From Chrysoporthe austroafricana (lineage: Eukaryota > Ascomycota > Sordariomycetes > Diaporthales > Cryphonectriaceae), in assembly GCA_001051155.2 (NCBI GenBank), contig JYIP02000004.1, positions 1,978,383-2,042,382 on the forward strand: DNA of 64,000 nt, in the 5' to 3' direction. The translations under genes were made by a program, and so were the position numbers. Of the stretch, positions 47,830 through 57,701 are shown piece after piece. Each line of letters starts with the position of its first letter. Within the stretch, counting starts at the first letter, position 1. Under the pieces are notes generated by a model. The model worked only from the letters and a program-made list of their open reading frames with translations, ran no database searches and was not told the origin of the DNA.

Positions 47830-48390
47830 GACGGATGAATGACTCATTCAAAAGAGTGTCTTATATCCCAACTGGCGGACCTCGGCCGAGGTCGAGGCGG
47901 ACTCGGAGCCGTGTCGCGCGGTAGCAGAGGCGGCAGGCTCCACCAATCAGACAACGTCAGTTCTCACCAGCGACGCGGCTTTTTGGATGAATGCGCCGAT
48001 TGTAGAAGATACTAATATTCCGAACTCCTAAAAATTTTATATTTAAGAGTAGTAGAGTACAGGGCGTTGCAGAAGCTTTTAAAGGCTTCGATGGTAGCGG
48101 CTCACCTGAACCACCTCAGGGTACCCGGAAGGCTATCAAGCCAAAATGCTATTTCGATTTCAAGTCTTGATGTCACGATTCCACCTCTCACGCTGAATCT
48201 GATGTGCTTCAAGTACATCTAGCCCTGTCCAAGGCATACTTTCCTCACCAGCAGTAGTTCGTTATGAAGCACCCACAGAGTCTAAATATAGCCCTATCCT
48301 ATCTTCTTGCTACCCGAGATCTCACTAGGATTCTATGAACTGACGTACGACTAGATGTTATCAGAAGTGGACACCGACTCTGACTACGAA
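47830..48390. other. AT-rich intergenic region
   Basis: About 560 bp between the tRNA and the 3' end of the methyltransferase gene. AT-richer than its surroundings; no gene is seen. Confidence 0.5.
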
Positions 48391-49779
48391 CTACATTGTC
48401 GCTTTGGCATCCCGACACCCTGGTCCCTTTTCGGCCACGATCATCAAGTTCCGCGGCGAGATCTTGTACTCGAAGATCGGCACAATATCTACCTTCTCGG
48501 CTGCGTGCTCGATGAGGAACCAGTAGCGATCAAGAGCGATGACGCTCTCGACGGCCTTGCAGCAGAGGACGCTGAGGGTCCACAGGATGGCGATCCTGCC
48601 CTCGTGACCTGCGTAGCCGGTTTCATACGCCGTCATGTCTTCTTCCGAGACGCTCCTCTGGTCCACGCCGAGACAGCGCATCGCACGGCTCGCAAACTTC
48701 TCGAAAGAGACCAGGTCTCCTTTCCTGATGCCCCAGTTCTGCCTGTTGCTGGCGTCCTCGATCCGGATGCCTTTGTCGTGGAACAACTTTTCCAGCAAAG
48801 CCCGGTAGAACTGTTTCTTGGAGTAGCCGGACCTCTCCTTCGCCGGGTCCAGCCTCTCCCAACTGTTAGGGGCCTGGCAGCCCGTCATCAGCGCCGTGGG
48901 ACTCAGGGCCACGTTCCGGCTTCTCAGCCGGTCGCTGATGGGAAACCCACCGGGACAGGTGTCGGAGCGCATGACAATGTGATTATAACAGCACCCGACA
49001 GCTGCCAGATGAGAGATCGAGGCACATCGGGTGAAGTATCGGAGCATGTGCTCGGACAGTCTGCCACAAGCGTGCAGGCCTACGAGCATGCATCTTTGGC
49101 CGCCCGCCCAGGCCTCGATCTCGTCAATCAGCGCAGCTGAGCCGTCGATGTAACGAACGAGGTGCTTGAGCCTGTCTTCTACAATGCCGAGAGACGAGGC
49201 GAAGGCTCGCGACCCGGCGACCTGGGACTCGCTGCCGTCGATGGCCAGGATCCGGAGAGAAGGGAAGAGGAAGGCGAGCGTGACGGAGAGGTAGCCCTGC
49301 CCGGAGCCCATATCGATCACGTGAGTAATGTCATTCGCCTGGCAGACGTCGCGGACATAAGCGGCCGCGACAGACACCTCGTTCGCCTTCTTAGTCTTCA
49401 TAGGCAGGGTCAGCGCTTCGGGCAGGGCAAGTACTGGGCCACGGCGCTGTGTGCGCGGGAGCGAGACCGATTTCAGCTTGTCGAGCCACCGGACGAGGGA
49501 TTCTGGCGGCGACAACGTTTGAATGGTTTCTAAGCATATATTTTCGTCTTCGTCAATGCTGTCGATCATGTCTTGCTGTATGAAACGGTGGTCTCGTAGG
49601 GGGTCCGAGTCCCAGTAGGCCGTCCATTCCGATGGGAGCGTGCCCCAGGCATCGTGTATGAATGCATCATTCACATGTACGCCACCTGTGATTTGACGGA
49701 CCAGGGGAGTGTGGATGAAGTCGCTCAGATCATCTGTCAGCTCCTCGATGCTCTCATAAGAACCTGGCAGCGTAGGCAT
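48391..49779 (-). CDS. METTL25/RRNAD1-type methyltransferase
   Basis: Single exon, 462 residues, from the ATG of MPTLPGSYESIEELTDDL; an upstream in-frame GTG is not used. The middle of the protein holds the SAM-binding core: a strict motif I in THVIDMGSGQGYLSVTLAF, the acidic strand LRILAIDGSESQV, then CMLVGLHACGRLSEHMLRYF and the family hallmark AAVGCCYNHI. The C-terminal region includes YSKKQFYRALLEKLFHDKG and ends with a strand-rich segment. The combination matches the eukaryotic METTL25/RRNAD1 family, whose substrate is not well established. The frame is intact and catalytic-site residues look normal, so an active methyltransferase is expected. Confidence 0.85.
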   Translation of the reverse strand: MPTLPGSYESIEELTDDLSDFIHTPLVRQITGGVHVNDAFIHDAWGTLPSEWTAYWDSDPLRDHRFIQQDMIDSIDEDENICLETIQTLSPPESLVRWLDKLKSVSLPRTQRRGPVLALPEALTLPMKTKKANEVSVAAAYVRDVCQANDITHVIDMGSGQGYLSVTLAFLFPSLRILAIDGSESQVAGSRAFASSLGIVEDRLKHLVRYIDGSAALIDEIEAWAGGQRCMLVGLHACGRLSEHMLRYFTRCASISHLAAVGCCYNHIVMRSDTCPGGFPISDRLRSRNVALSPTALMTGCQAPNSWERLDPAKERSGYSKKQFYRALLEKLFHDKGIRIEDASNRQNWGIRKGDLVSFEKFASRAMRCLGVDQRSVSEEDMTAYETGYAGHEGRIAILWTLSVLCCKAVESVIALDRYWFLIEHAAEKVDIVPIFEYKISPRNLMIVAEKGPGCRDAKATM

Positions 49780-50160
49780 CTTCCAAGCCACGGTCGAAGG
49801 TGGGCATGGGCAAAATCGGCGAAAGAGGCATTGGTCTATTGGAGACCATTATTCTCGAGGACTTGCGAAGACTGAAAAAGGAGGCCTGATACACCAACGG
49901 CAGAACGGCATGCCGGTTTGTCGCGTTTTTTGGTGCTGAAAAGAAAACCTCACAGTGAAGAGCGGCGCGAGTTTCTTATCCCCGTGAGACCCTAACCCTG
50001 ACATATGCGTACAGGCATCGTCCTCGGTGAGCATCGTAGAATCTCAGCCTCGTTCAACTTCACGGGCGGTTGTCTTTTCGACGATCAAGACCGTATATGA
50101 TATTATGCTATCCAGGAGGTAGTACTAATCTAGTCGGAATAGTCTAGGTGTCATAAAGTC
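49780..50160. other. Intergenic region
   Basis: 381 bp between the start of the methyltransferase (-) and the stop of the transporter (-), so it should hold the methyltransferase promoter and the transporter 3' end. Nothing else is seen. Confidence 0.55.
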
Positions 50161-52722
50161 TTACTCTGCGCCGATCAAGCTCTTCGGCAAAAACGCCCAT
50201 ACGGTACCAATGATGGAGAGGCCGATGCAGAGGAGCATGAGCGCCCAGTTGACTAATCTTTCCGTCCTGCTAATCTGCTCGCCAAACAGCTTGAGGTGAA
50301 AGGCGAGTGGCAAAGATACGCAGATCGTAAAACATAGGGCGGATCCTGAGGCTCAAGTTAGTGATTCATGCGGTCGGTCGTCGATGTGGAGGATTCGTTG
50401 ACGAGATGCCTTACCCATGAAGGCCATGATCGAGTCAAAGGCCGGAAAGACGATGGAGATGATCAGGAATATCAAAACCGTGGCCACGCGGATGACGATC
50501 TTCAAGATCCCTCTGAAGTACGCTGACCTTCCCACCATAGCCGAAGAACCCTCCGATATGGCCTGCTGATGCACGCCCAGCAATACTTCAGCAGTCGCGA
50601 TGATAGGCCTTGCGTTTAGAGGGACCTTGGTGAGGGGGATAATGGCAATAACACCGCACAATATGTACGTGAGCGCCTTGGGATACCCGGCAGTCAGGAA
50701 GATGTTGGACGTGATGGCGTCCAGGACATCATCACCGAACATGAGGAGGCCGACGACAGCGGCGGTGGCATCGAGGAGGTACGTGAAGGAGAAGGTGACC
50801 TTGACGGCGCGACCGTATTTGTGAGGGTGCCGCATGTCTCGGTAGATGTTGGGGAACACGCCATGACCGCCCCATGGAGACATGAGCAGACCGAAGGACA
50901 GTGGCAGTGTCAGCCAGTTTGCGGGGAAAAGGTAAGTGACTGCCGGGGTAATCAAAGAACCAGGGGAGTCTGGTTTGATGAGGCCGTCTATGATCACAAT
51001 AAGGACAACTGTCACCGGTGTAAGCATTTCTTTGGAGGTTCGGTATTAACAGCGATGCCACTCACTTGTGAAGCAGCATAATATGCCAACAATGCTCGTG
51101 AAGCTCAGGTATCTCAAAGGCAGAAAGTTCAGGGGTATCAGAATGATGGAAAAGATGATCTTCCACTGGTTCAAGGATAGCACGCCATCAAAGAGCAGTT
51201 CCATGGAATCGGCGAAGAGGACGATAAGGGCCACGCAGGCCGCGAGTAGCTCTAAGGTAAAGAGAATACTGGTGGCAATACGGGCGTTGCGACCGAATGA
51301 GATGTATGCGAGATCGGAGAAGGTGATCAAGCTCGGGTCGAGTTCCATGCACTTCGCGAGCAATTTCGCCGTGTACGAGGTCACGGCCGCCGCGCCAAGG
51401 AGAGTAAGCATGCCGCATAGCCAGCCTGCATATTTGATCCCCATAGGCAGACTCAGGAGGCCCACTCCAATCAAGACACTAGAGGTTTGGTTCGTCAGCA
51501 GCCCGTCTTCCGGGAATCGCTATTGTCCACTTACTTGATGGAGTTGAAGATCGTCTGGGGCAGCGTGCTCTGTCCCTTCACTGTGAGCACAATCTTTCCA
51601 TCCTCCGCCTCGACCTCCTTCACCAGAATCGGCTCCATCTCCCCATCGGGTGCGTTTCCGCTCATCTGCTGCTGGCGCCACATCTCCCCCGCCTGGGCCA
51701 TCGACTGTCTGCCGAAGTCTTCGTCCGAGGCTGAGATGCTCGCGTAGTCGCGGAACGAGCCGTAGCTCCCAATGATGTCTGGCGTCGCCAGCTGAGGGGG
51801 CACCGCGAAGATACTGCCCGGCGTCCCGCTGCTGCTGAGACTGAAGGTCCGCCGCAGCTCATTGTCCAGCGCCTTGCGCTCGCGCTCGCGAAACGACCCC
51901 GTGAGGCTGGGGTGCCGACCCGCGGGGCCCAGGAGGGGCTGTGACTCGCTCGGGCCAGAGGGCTCGGGGCTGTCGTCGCGGATCGCATTCTCGGGGCTCG
52001 AGGCCTCGAGGTGTTGTCGTAGCAGGGAGACGCGCGGCACCGAATAAGCCGTGCCCACCTCCTCGTCCCGCCGCCCGTATGGGACTCCATCGTGTGCGAC
52101 GAGGGGGTCTTGATCGGGGGCGAAGACGAACGACGGGCGCTGGGGGATGACCTCTGGGAAGCCGGCGGCGCGCTGTAGGGAGCGCTGAAAGGAACGGATC
52201 GAGTTCACGCCCTGTAAGGCATCAATAGTCAGCATACGACCGTCGAGGCAGATAGTTTCTCTGGACAGCGGAGTATCAGGAAGCTTGGTCTTTCCCCACA
52301 GCTCGGACTTGCCACAGATCAGACCGCAATACCCCGGAAGAAAGACCAAGCACCTAAGGACAATGTTGAAATCGTAGGAAAATGTTCTGGTGGGGGAGGG
52401 GGGATCCCATAGACGTACTCCAACGTCGCCAAGGGCGGAGAGGCGGTTCGTGACAGAGGATCTGGAGCGGGCTCCTTGTCAGTATCTGAACGTAGCACAT
52501 GAGCTCTGTTCAGGGTGTTCCTACGCACCTCCGCCTCCGCCTCACGTCTAGGCCGCCATCCGGATCCTCTGCGCCCGTCGCACGAAGGCTCTGTCCAAGG
52601 TAGTGGTGACCCTCGAAGGTGATGTGTCTCCCGTCGCCGCTGGTGAAGCTCCCAGGCCGCTCCGGGGAATCACCCCGCTCATATGCGTCCCATGTTGAGG
52701 GATTACTTCTTCCGCTTGACAT
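50161..52722 (-). CDS. Avt1-like vacuolar amino-acid transporter
   Basis: Six exons: 52722-52529, 52461-52419 (43 nt), 52211-51535, 51478-51066, 51008-50415 and 50345-50161, giving 701 residues in frame. A long cytosolic N-terminus includes RSSVTNRLSALGDVGGVNSI, recovered only by splicing exon 2, and SFQRSLQRAAGFPEVIPQRP. The membrane part begins NSINVLIGVGLLSLPMGIKY (first helix, AAAP-family signature). About eleven hydrophobic helices follow, including TILFTLEL-type, GLLMSPWGGHGVFPNIYRDM and the final RLVNWALMLLCIGLSIIGTV. This layout is that of fungal Avt1 and relatives, which move neutral amino acids across the vacuolar membrane using the proton gradient. The substrate is inferred. The start is the first ATG in frame; a longer N-terminus cannot be excluded. 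Confidence 0.9.
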
Positions 52723-53796
52723 GGGGAGTCGGGAGGATGGAGGATATGTCGTGGTTCTGGGTACGGCTCAGGTATGAAGGAGAACTGAGCGGGGGAAGAC
52801 TCGCGAGACAGCACCGCGCCGGGGGGGGGGCTGCTGTGCTGCAGGTAGCCTCTCGACTTATACCCTGGCAGGGACCTCGATCGCAAGGAAGATAGCTGCA
52901 GCCTGACGGTTTCACGATGTTCCAAGATCAGGTCTTTATCGCGGGCCTGGCCGTCCTGATTTGTTTTGCACAGAGAAACCGCTAGAAGGTACGTAATGAT
53001 GCAGCACTGCAGCAGCGCGCTCGCCTGCAGCGGGAGTTCCGTTGCTTGGCCCCGACCTGCCAGGATAGCAGGCTACTTGCGGCTATTGTTTATGAAGTGC
53101 CATGCGTAATACAAGGCAGTACACGCGACACAACGTCGTTATCACTGCAGGTAACCCCCGGTAAAGGTCCATCCCCGTATCGAGGCGTGCTGTACGGGGC
53201 CTGGTGGGGCGGCCTGGTGGGGCAGAACGGGGGCCGGGCCTTTCGATAGGGATCATTCCGGAAGAGGCTCTGTCGCGATAAGGCGTGAACGTACTGCGAT
53301 ACGGTCACAGCCATTGGACAGCTGCCTATGGGTGCTCCAGGATCTCGGGTCTGGCCATCTTGTTCCTGGAACCTGTGTCCAAGGTCTCGCTCTGAGCTGC
53401 ACTTGGCAGACTGGGGGGTCGAAGAGGGAGGGACAAAAAAAGAAAAATCTTTCTGCCGATGATAGACGGGATAAGGATACGGCAGAGAGAAAACTTCGTC
53501 GAACAGGGGGCGTTACATGTGAACAGGCGTGTCACCACCCTTGATGCATGCCCTCTCCCATTGGATGTCCTCTGTCCAGACTCTTCTTTGGTTGTGTGGT
53601 TGTGAAGACACGAGATCGTACTTGGGCACCTGGGGTAAAGCTACAAGGTACAAAGCTGTGGAGGCCGACCGTAACCCTACCCACGTACCCCTGCACTCGC
53701 TGCTGCCGAGCGACGACCCGTACCCCACGGCTCCATTCCGCTTCTGGGCTGCCAGCAAAACCGTATACAATCAGAATGAAAAAGTCTTCTTTCACA
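52723..53796. other. Intergenic region
   Basis: Presumably the transporter promoter followed by non-coding sequence up to the tRNA-Ser. No gene is supported; frames on both strands are compositional. Confidence 0.5.
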
Positions 53797-53909
53797 GGCG
53801 CGGTGGCGGAGTGGTCTAACGCGATAGACTAGAAATTTCTACGTCGGTGTAAGGAATTCTACGTGATCTATTCTCTTCGGAGGCGTCTGTTCGAATCAGG
53901 CCCGCGTCG
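53797..53909 (+). tRNA. tRNA-Ser (AGA) with 31-nt intron
   Basis: Acceptor stem GGCGCGG pairs with CCGCGTC, the D stem is GCG/CGC, and the T arm is GTCTG-TTCGAAT-CAGGC, with discriminator G. The long variable arm CTC-TTCG-GAG is typical of serine tRNAs. The anticodon AGA is at 53831-53833. A 31-nt intron at 53835-53865 starts after the base 3' to the anticodon and contains TTTCT, complementary to the AGAAA of the anticodon loop. Without it the tRNA is 82 nt. T runs at 53912-53915 and 53920-53923 are likely polymerase III terminators. Confidence 0.93.
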
Positions 53910-54279
53910 ACTTTTGATCTTTTGCCTTCTTTTGGTCCTCTGGTGTTGTGCTTCTCTCTTAATACTGCTCCGAACCTTAAAGCGGAGTCAATCTCAGAGG
54001 CGAGAAATAGAAAACTTCTTGTTTTATTACTAATCAAACATTATACAGTGGTTGTGACAGCGGAACATCCTTTGAACATCTAGGTGCTGCTAATCAATCC
54101 AGTTTTATATTAATTATTGTGTAAGTTAGACGTATTCGTCGTGTTTCTTGACTGAAATAGGCAGAAGTCCCCGGGAACGAGTTTATGTAAGGAGAGAATG
54201 GCTGTCCGCAAAGTCGCAAGGCGGCAGATAGCACAAGCTTGTTAATTATAGCAATTCGTCCAAGTGTGAGCAGTCCCTA
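53910..54279. other. AT-rich intergenic region
   Basis: 370 bp after the tRNA-Ser, holding its terminator and marking a clear drop in GC content. No gene is seen. Confidence 0.55.
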
Positions 54280-56046
54280 TCAACCCTCGCCTTCGTCAAC
54301 GCTCAGCCAATATGAAGGCCAACACAGCGATACCAGCTTGACGAGCCGCTTGGCTTTCCCCGATATGTACGGGGTTTCGGGCTTGGGACCAAAATGTCCA
54401 GTCTTTAACACAGTTTTCCACCCGCCGGGATCATGATCGGCAAGTTCTAGTTCTGGACTAGACACTCCCTCCACCGCTTCTCCTCCCATGAAATCATGCA
54501 TATGCGCCGGAGAAACCACAATGAAGTGTGGGCCGTTTTGTCGCAGGACCATCGGTGTCGGGCAGCCGAACAGAATCCAGACCTCGTCGCCCAGTGCCAC
54601 GGCGGACGCACCATCCATGATAGCAAATCCGGATGACTCGGTCGCACCAAGGCATCTAGAATTCAAGGTCTGGTTGACCAGGCTAATGAAATGGCGATAC
54701 CATAGGTCTTGGCATAGCTCTTTATGCACCTTAGAAGAGAGTCGCCCTAGAGCAAGTCCGCGGATTTGCGAAGGGTATCTGTCACGGAATCTTGCCAGAG
54801 TTTTGATGGCTTCAATCCACTGGCTCTCTGTGTGGTGGTAGACGTTGCTTGCATAAGGGAGCAGGTCTCGGATACGCAGCCTAGGGGTAAGGCAAGCAAA
54901 ACAGAGGAGCATGCTCATATATGGGATATCCGTTTCGATGAAGTATTGTGGATCCAGGCCTTTCTCCGTAATAGCAGGCCTGATCAAGGCCTGGGCTAGT
55001 CTCATCACATTTTTGCTGATGTCTGATGCCGGTTCCGTAGTTGCACTTCCAACGCAAGAGAGTAGCCACAGATTTATACATGTCAGCAAGCGATCTCCCG
55101 TAGCTGCCCAGGGGGTGTGCCGTCATCGTCAAAGTCGATTAGATTCAACGTTGCTGCAATTCTGTCTTCTGGATTGGTGACTTCGAGAGATTGTGCGTAT
55201 CTAAGCATTCCTAACAAATGAATAGAATTCGAAGACATTGACGGGCGCACCTTCTGTAATCCAACTGCCATTCTGCCTGCGGCTGGCAGAGACCGATAAT
55301 TGGCTTGAGGCTGACCATACTTCGCCACATGGCCAGCCTTCTCGAGAATTTTTTGTTCAGTTTCATACTCTCTCCGAGAATGGCCCAGCTGTCTCTATTT
55401 TCGAAGTGTCGTTGTCCCTAGTCTACACGGCGGAATACCTAGGTCTAAAATGATACAATTTTGTTCCCAGGGAAGGTGATTTTGCGACATACGAACTCCA
55501 GTTTTAGAGCGAAAACTAATTCTTGCTAGACCCAGAGTCTGTCCCAGTACGGATCCAGTAGCAGGGGGACGATGGGCTTCCAGAACTCGGGGTCATCACC
55601 TAGGTCATCGATTTCATGCCGTCCGCAAGGTTCAGCAGCTTCTGTACGCTGGGAGCGTCGAGAGACAGACCAACATCGAGCTACACTCGCACAGTTCTTG
55701 CCCTAGAGTAGATCTCCTTCATCATCTCGACTTGATTGTTGCGCTCGTTGATATCCCTTTGGTTGATGCATATAGCGTCCGCCCATAGCTTCCGAGTTTC
55801 ATGCTCCAGCCACAGGTGTTGCAGTGCGTATTCGAGGGAGACCGTCATTGGGAATTTGTCATCATTGTCGACTGTGATTTGCTGAGTGTTGGTAGTGTCT
55901 CCCCACATATACGAGACCGCATCGTATTGTGGGTTTTCTTCAATTGACTTGACGACCAAGCGGCACTTTATAGGATGATTAAATGCCCCAGGCAGGAACA
56001 ACAGGATTCAAATTTCGCCGGCCACTCTTATATGATAATTCTTCAT
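54280..56046 (-). pseudogene. HET-domain (heterokaryon incompatibility-type) gene, decayed
   Basis: The N-terminal HET domain is clear: QYDAVSYMWGD, then LWADAICINQRDINERNNQV and EMMKEIYSRARTVRV. Downstream come DDPEFWKPIVPLLLDPYWDR, LRYAQSLEVTNPEDRIAATL and the usual C-terminal end with VALGDEVWILFGCPTPMVLR and HMHDFMGGEAVEG. The best start is the ATG at 56046 (MKNYHIRVAGEI). The frame is interrupted by a TGA right after that phrase, a TAG after RTVRV where HET proteins normally have Trp, a TAG after DRLWV, and further TAGs near 55435-55455. There are at least two frame changes (near 55620 and 55090). Several stops are one transition from Trp, Gln or Arg codons. The last 270 codons stay open. 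A non-functional relic is the simplest reading; introns could hide some but not all of the breaks. Confidence 0.85.
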
Positions 56047-56448
56047 CGAGGCAGTCAAACACAAAGCGTCGGGCGGCGGGTCGGGCGGCGGGAAGGACCC
56101 ATCGATTTTGTATAGGACCCTCCGCCACTGTTGTAGCGGGAAATAAGGGAAATCGCCGTGGAAATGCCCCATTTCGGGAGATAACCTGACCCTTGGAAAT
56201 TAACGCTCTATTATGCAGTTGGTGTTGCAGACAATAAGAAGAATTGGTTGTCAAATCTAGAGAGTCGCAATCCTTACAAGTGCACCAAGTCGACAAACCA
56301 AACCAAGAGTCAGTATATCAACTAAACTAGATCGATGGTATCAATATTAATTCTGCCCAATGATCCGCCTATGGAAGAATGACATTGTGTCATTGAAGTA
56401 CTCACAGACATAAATGCTAGGTAACCGAAGTACGCGGGGCTGAGTAGG

Positions 56449-56474
56449 CTGCATCTGCATCTGCATCTGCATGC
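56449..56474. repeat. CATCTG hexamer repeat
   Basis: About four tandem hexamers of the CATCTG type, ending in CATGCG. Confidence 0.85.
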
Positions 56475-56579
56475 GCACGGAAGCTGCCCAGTGTCTCTTC
56501 ATGCATAAGCGATAACTTTGTGTTGTGAGTCGTTTTTGAGGTGTGTGAGATGCTTGCCAACCCATTCTGCATTGGTCAC

Positions 56580-56633
56580 AGCCTGCGCCAGCCTGCGCCA
56601 GCCTGCGCCAGCCTGCAGGTACTGCGCCAGCCT
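56580..56633. repeat. Ten-base GCCTGCGCCA tandem repeat
   Basis: Three perfect units of GCCTGCGCCA followed by two partial, diverged units. Confidence 0.9.
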
Positions 56634-56647
56634 CCAGATGATCCATG

Positions 56648-57208
56648 CCCAAAACGAAGTCCCCCGACGTGTATTTCGATGAAGACCAGTATTGAACTTT
56701 ATCACTACCTATTCCTTAGACTTATTCTCGTCTCGATCTAGGTCCAGAGGTTGATCAAACAGTATTCTTCTGCAAGTGGCAGGCTTGAGGTTCCTGACCT
56801 GCCAGACCTCGATTTCATCGACGACATCTGGTGCGTGAGCTCTTCATCTCGCCGGAAGGCAAGTGCCAGGACTCTGCGTTGTGCTACCTAAATCCCCGTC
56901 TCTGCAACGGGAATCACTCAACCCTTCACTTGCTTGTTGAGACGCAGGTGATGCGCATACTGACTAGCGAGCGTGTGATACACTATCTCTCCTGGAACGA
57001 TCTGGTGTCGGTAGACGCCAAGGCGATTGAGGGTGCTGGCGTTCCATTGTCGATCTGCCAGGGATCGGTAATTGACATACGAGAACCACTCGTCAGTCTT
57101 CGCGTCTTTGGTCTTGTCCGATGTACCTTCGTGCCCCTGCATTACATTCTCGTGGCCTTGCAACGCTGTCTAGGTAGTATTACAGCAAGCACTAATGTAC
57201 TATCTTAA
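56648..57208 (+). other. Possible multi-exon small gene or fragment
   Basis: An ATG at about 56648 opens MPKTKSPDVYFDEDQ. A possible short intron (about 56693-56752) could join it to LIKQYSSASGRLEVPDLPDL and DFIDDIW. After a GTGCGT donor-like site, a further open block reads VMRILTSERVIHYLSWNDLV and continues to RCTFVPLHYILVALQRC. The donor of the first intron is weak, the last part is also open on the opposite strand, and no family is recognised. It may be a small hypothetical gene, a remnant or chance. Confidence 0.25.
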
Positions 57209-57701
57209 CCTTCAGCGTTGCAGCTTGTTTACCATCTATCTGGATAACACGCCCTTTACCGACACGATGGTACTGCTACCATCGCGACATGAAACTGATT
57301 TATGAATTCCGGTTCCACTTGCGACCATGTGACTAAGGCGGCAACTGAGAAAGAATATGTGCCATTTGCTTGTATTATACGGCGATCTCGCTTGAATGGT
57401 CGGGTCTACGTATCGCGCCCCTGCTTACAAAGCGCTGACTGTGTTCTGGGGTCATTCTGCAGGTACACAAATATATATATATATGCCAGTTCCGTAATGG
57501 CAGGATCCATGTGCCTGGGGTCTTCGTGCCTATGACATCATTGAAGCAAATTTTCGAATCAGTAACAGACTTAGTGTATTAAAAGTATTCATTATCTTCC
57601 TACGACTAGAAACTGTGTACGTAGGTACCTATGCTATAAAATTCATTACAAATATCCCAAGACAACGATTAACATACGAGGAAACCTTCACGATAGTGGA
57701 C

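Larger units (their letters stand above)
56047..57701. other. Intergenic region with possible small gene or relic
   Basis: AT-richer stretch between the HET relic and the 468-residue protein gene. It holds two short tandem repeats (56449-56474 and 56580-56633) and one region around 56648-57208 that reads like protein, listed separately. Confidence 0.45.

Noticed and set aside
55979..56296. Minus-strand frame preceding the HET domain as a possible upstream exon
   Set aside because: It starts at a non-ATG codon and lies in a different frame; the in-frame ATG at 56046 followed by one stop explains the HET N-terminus better.
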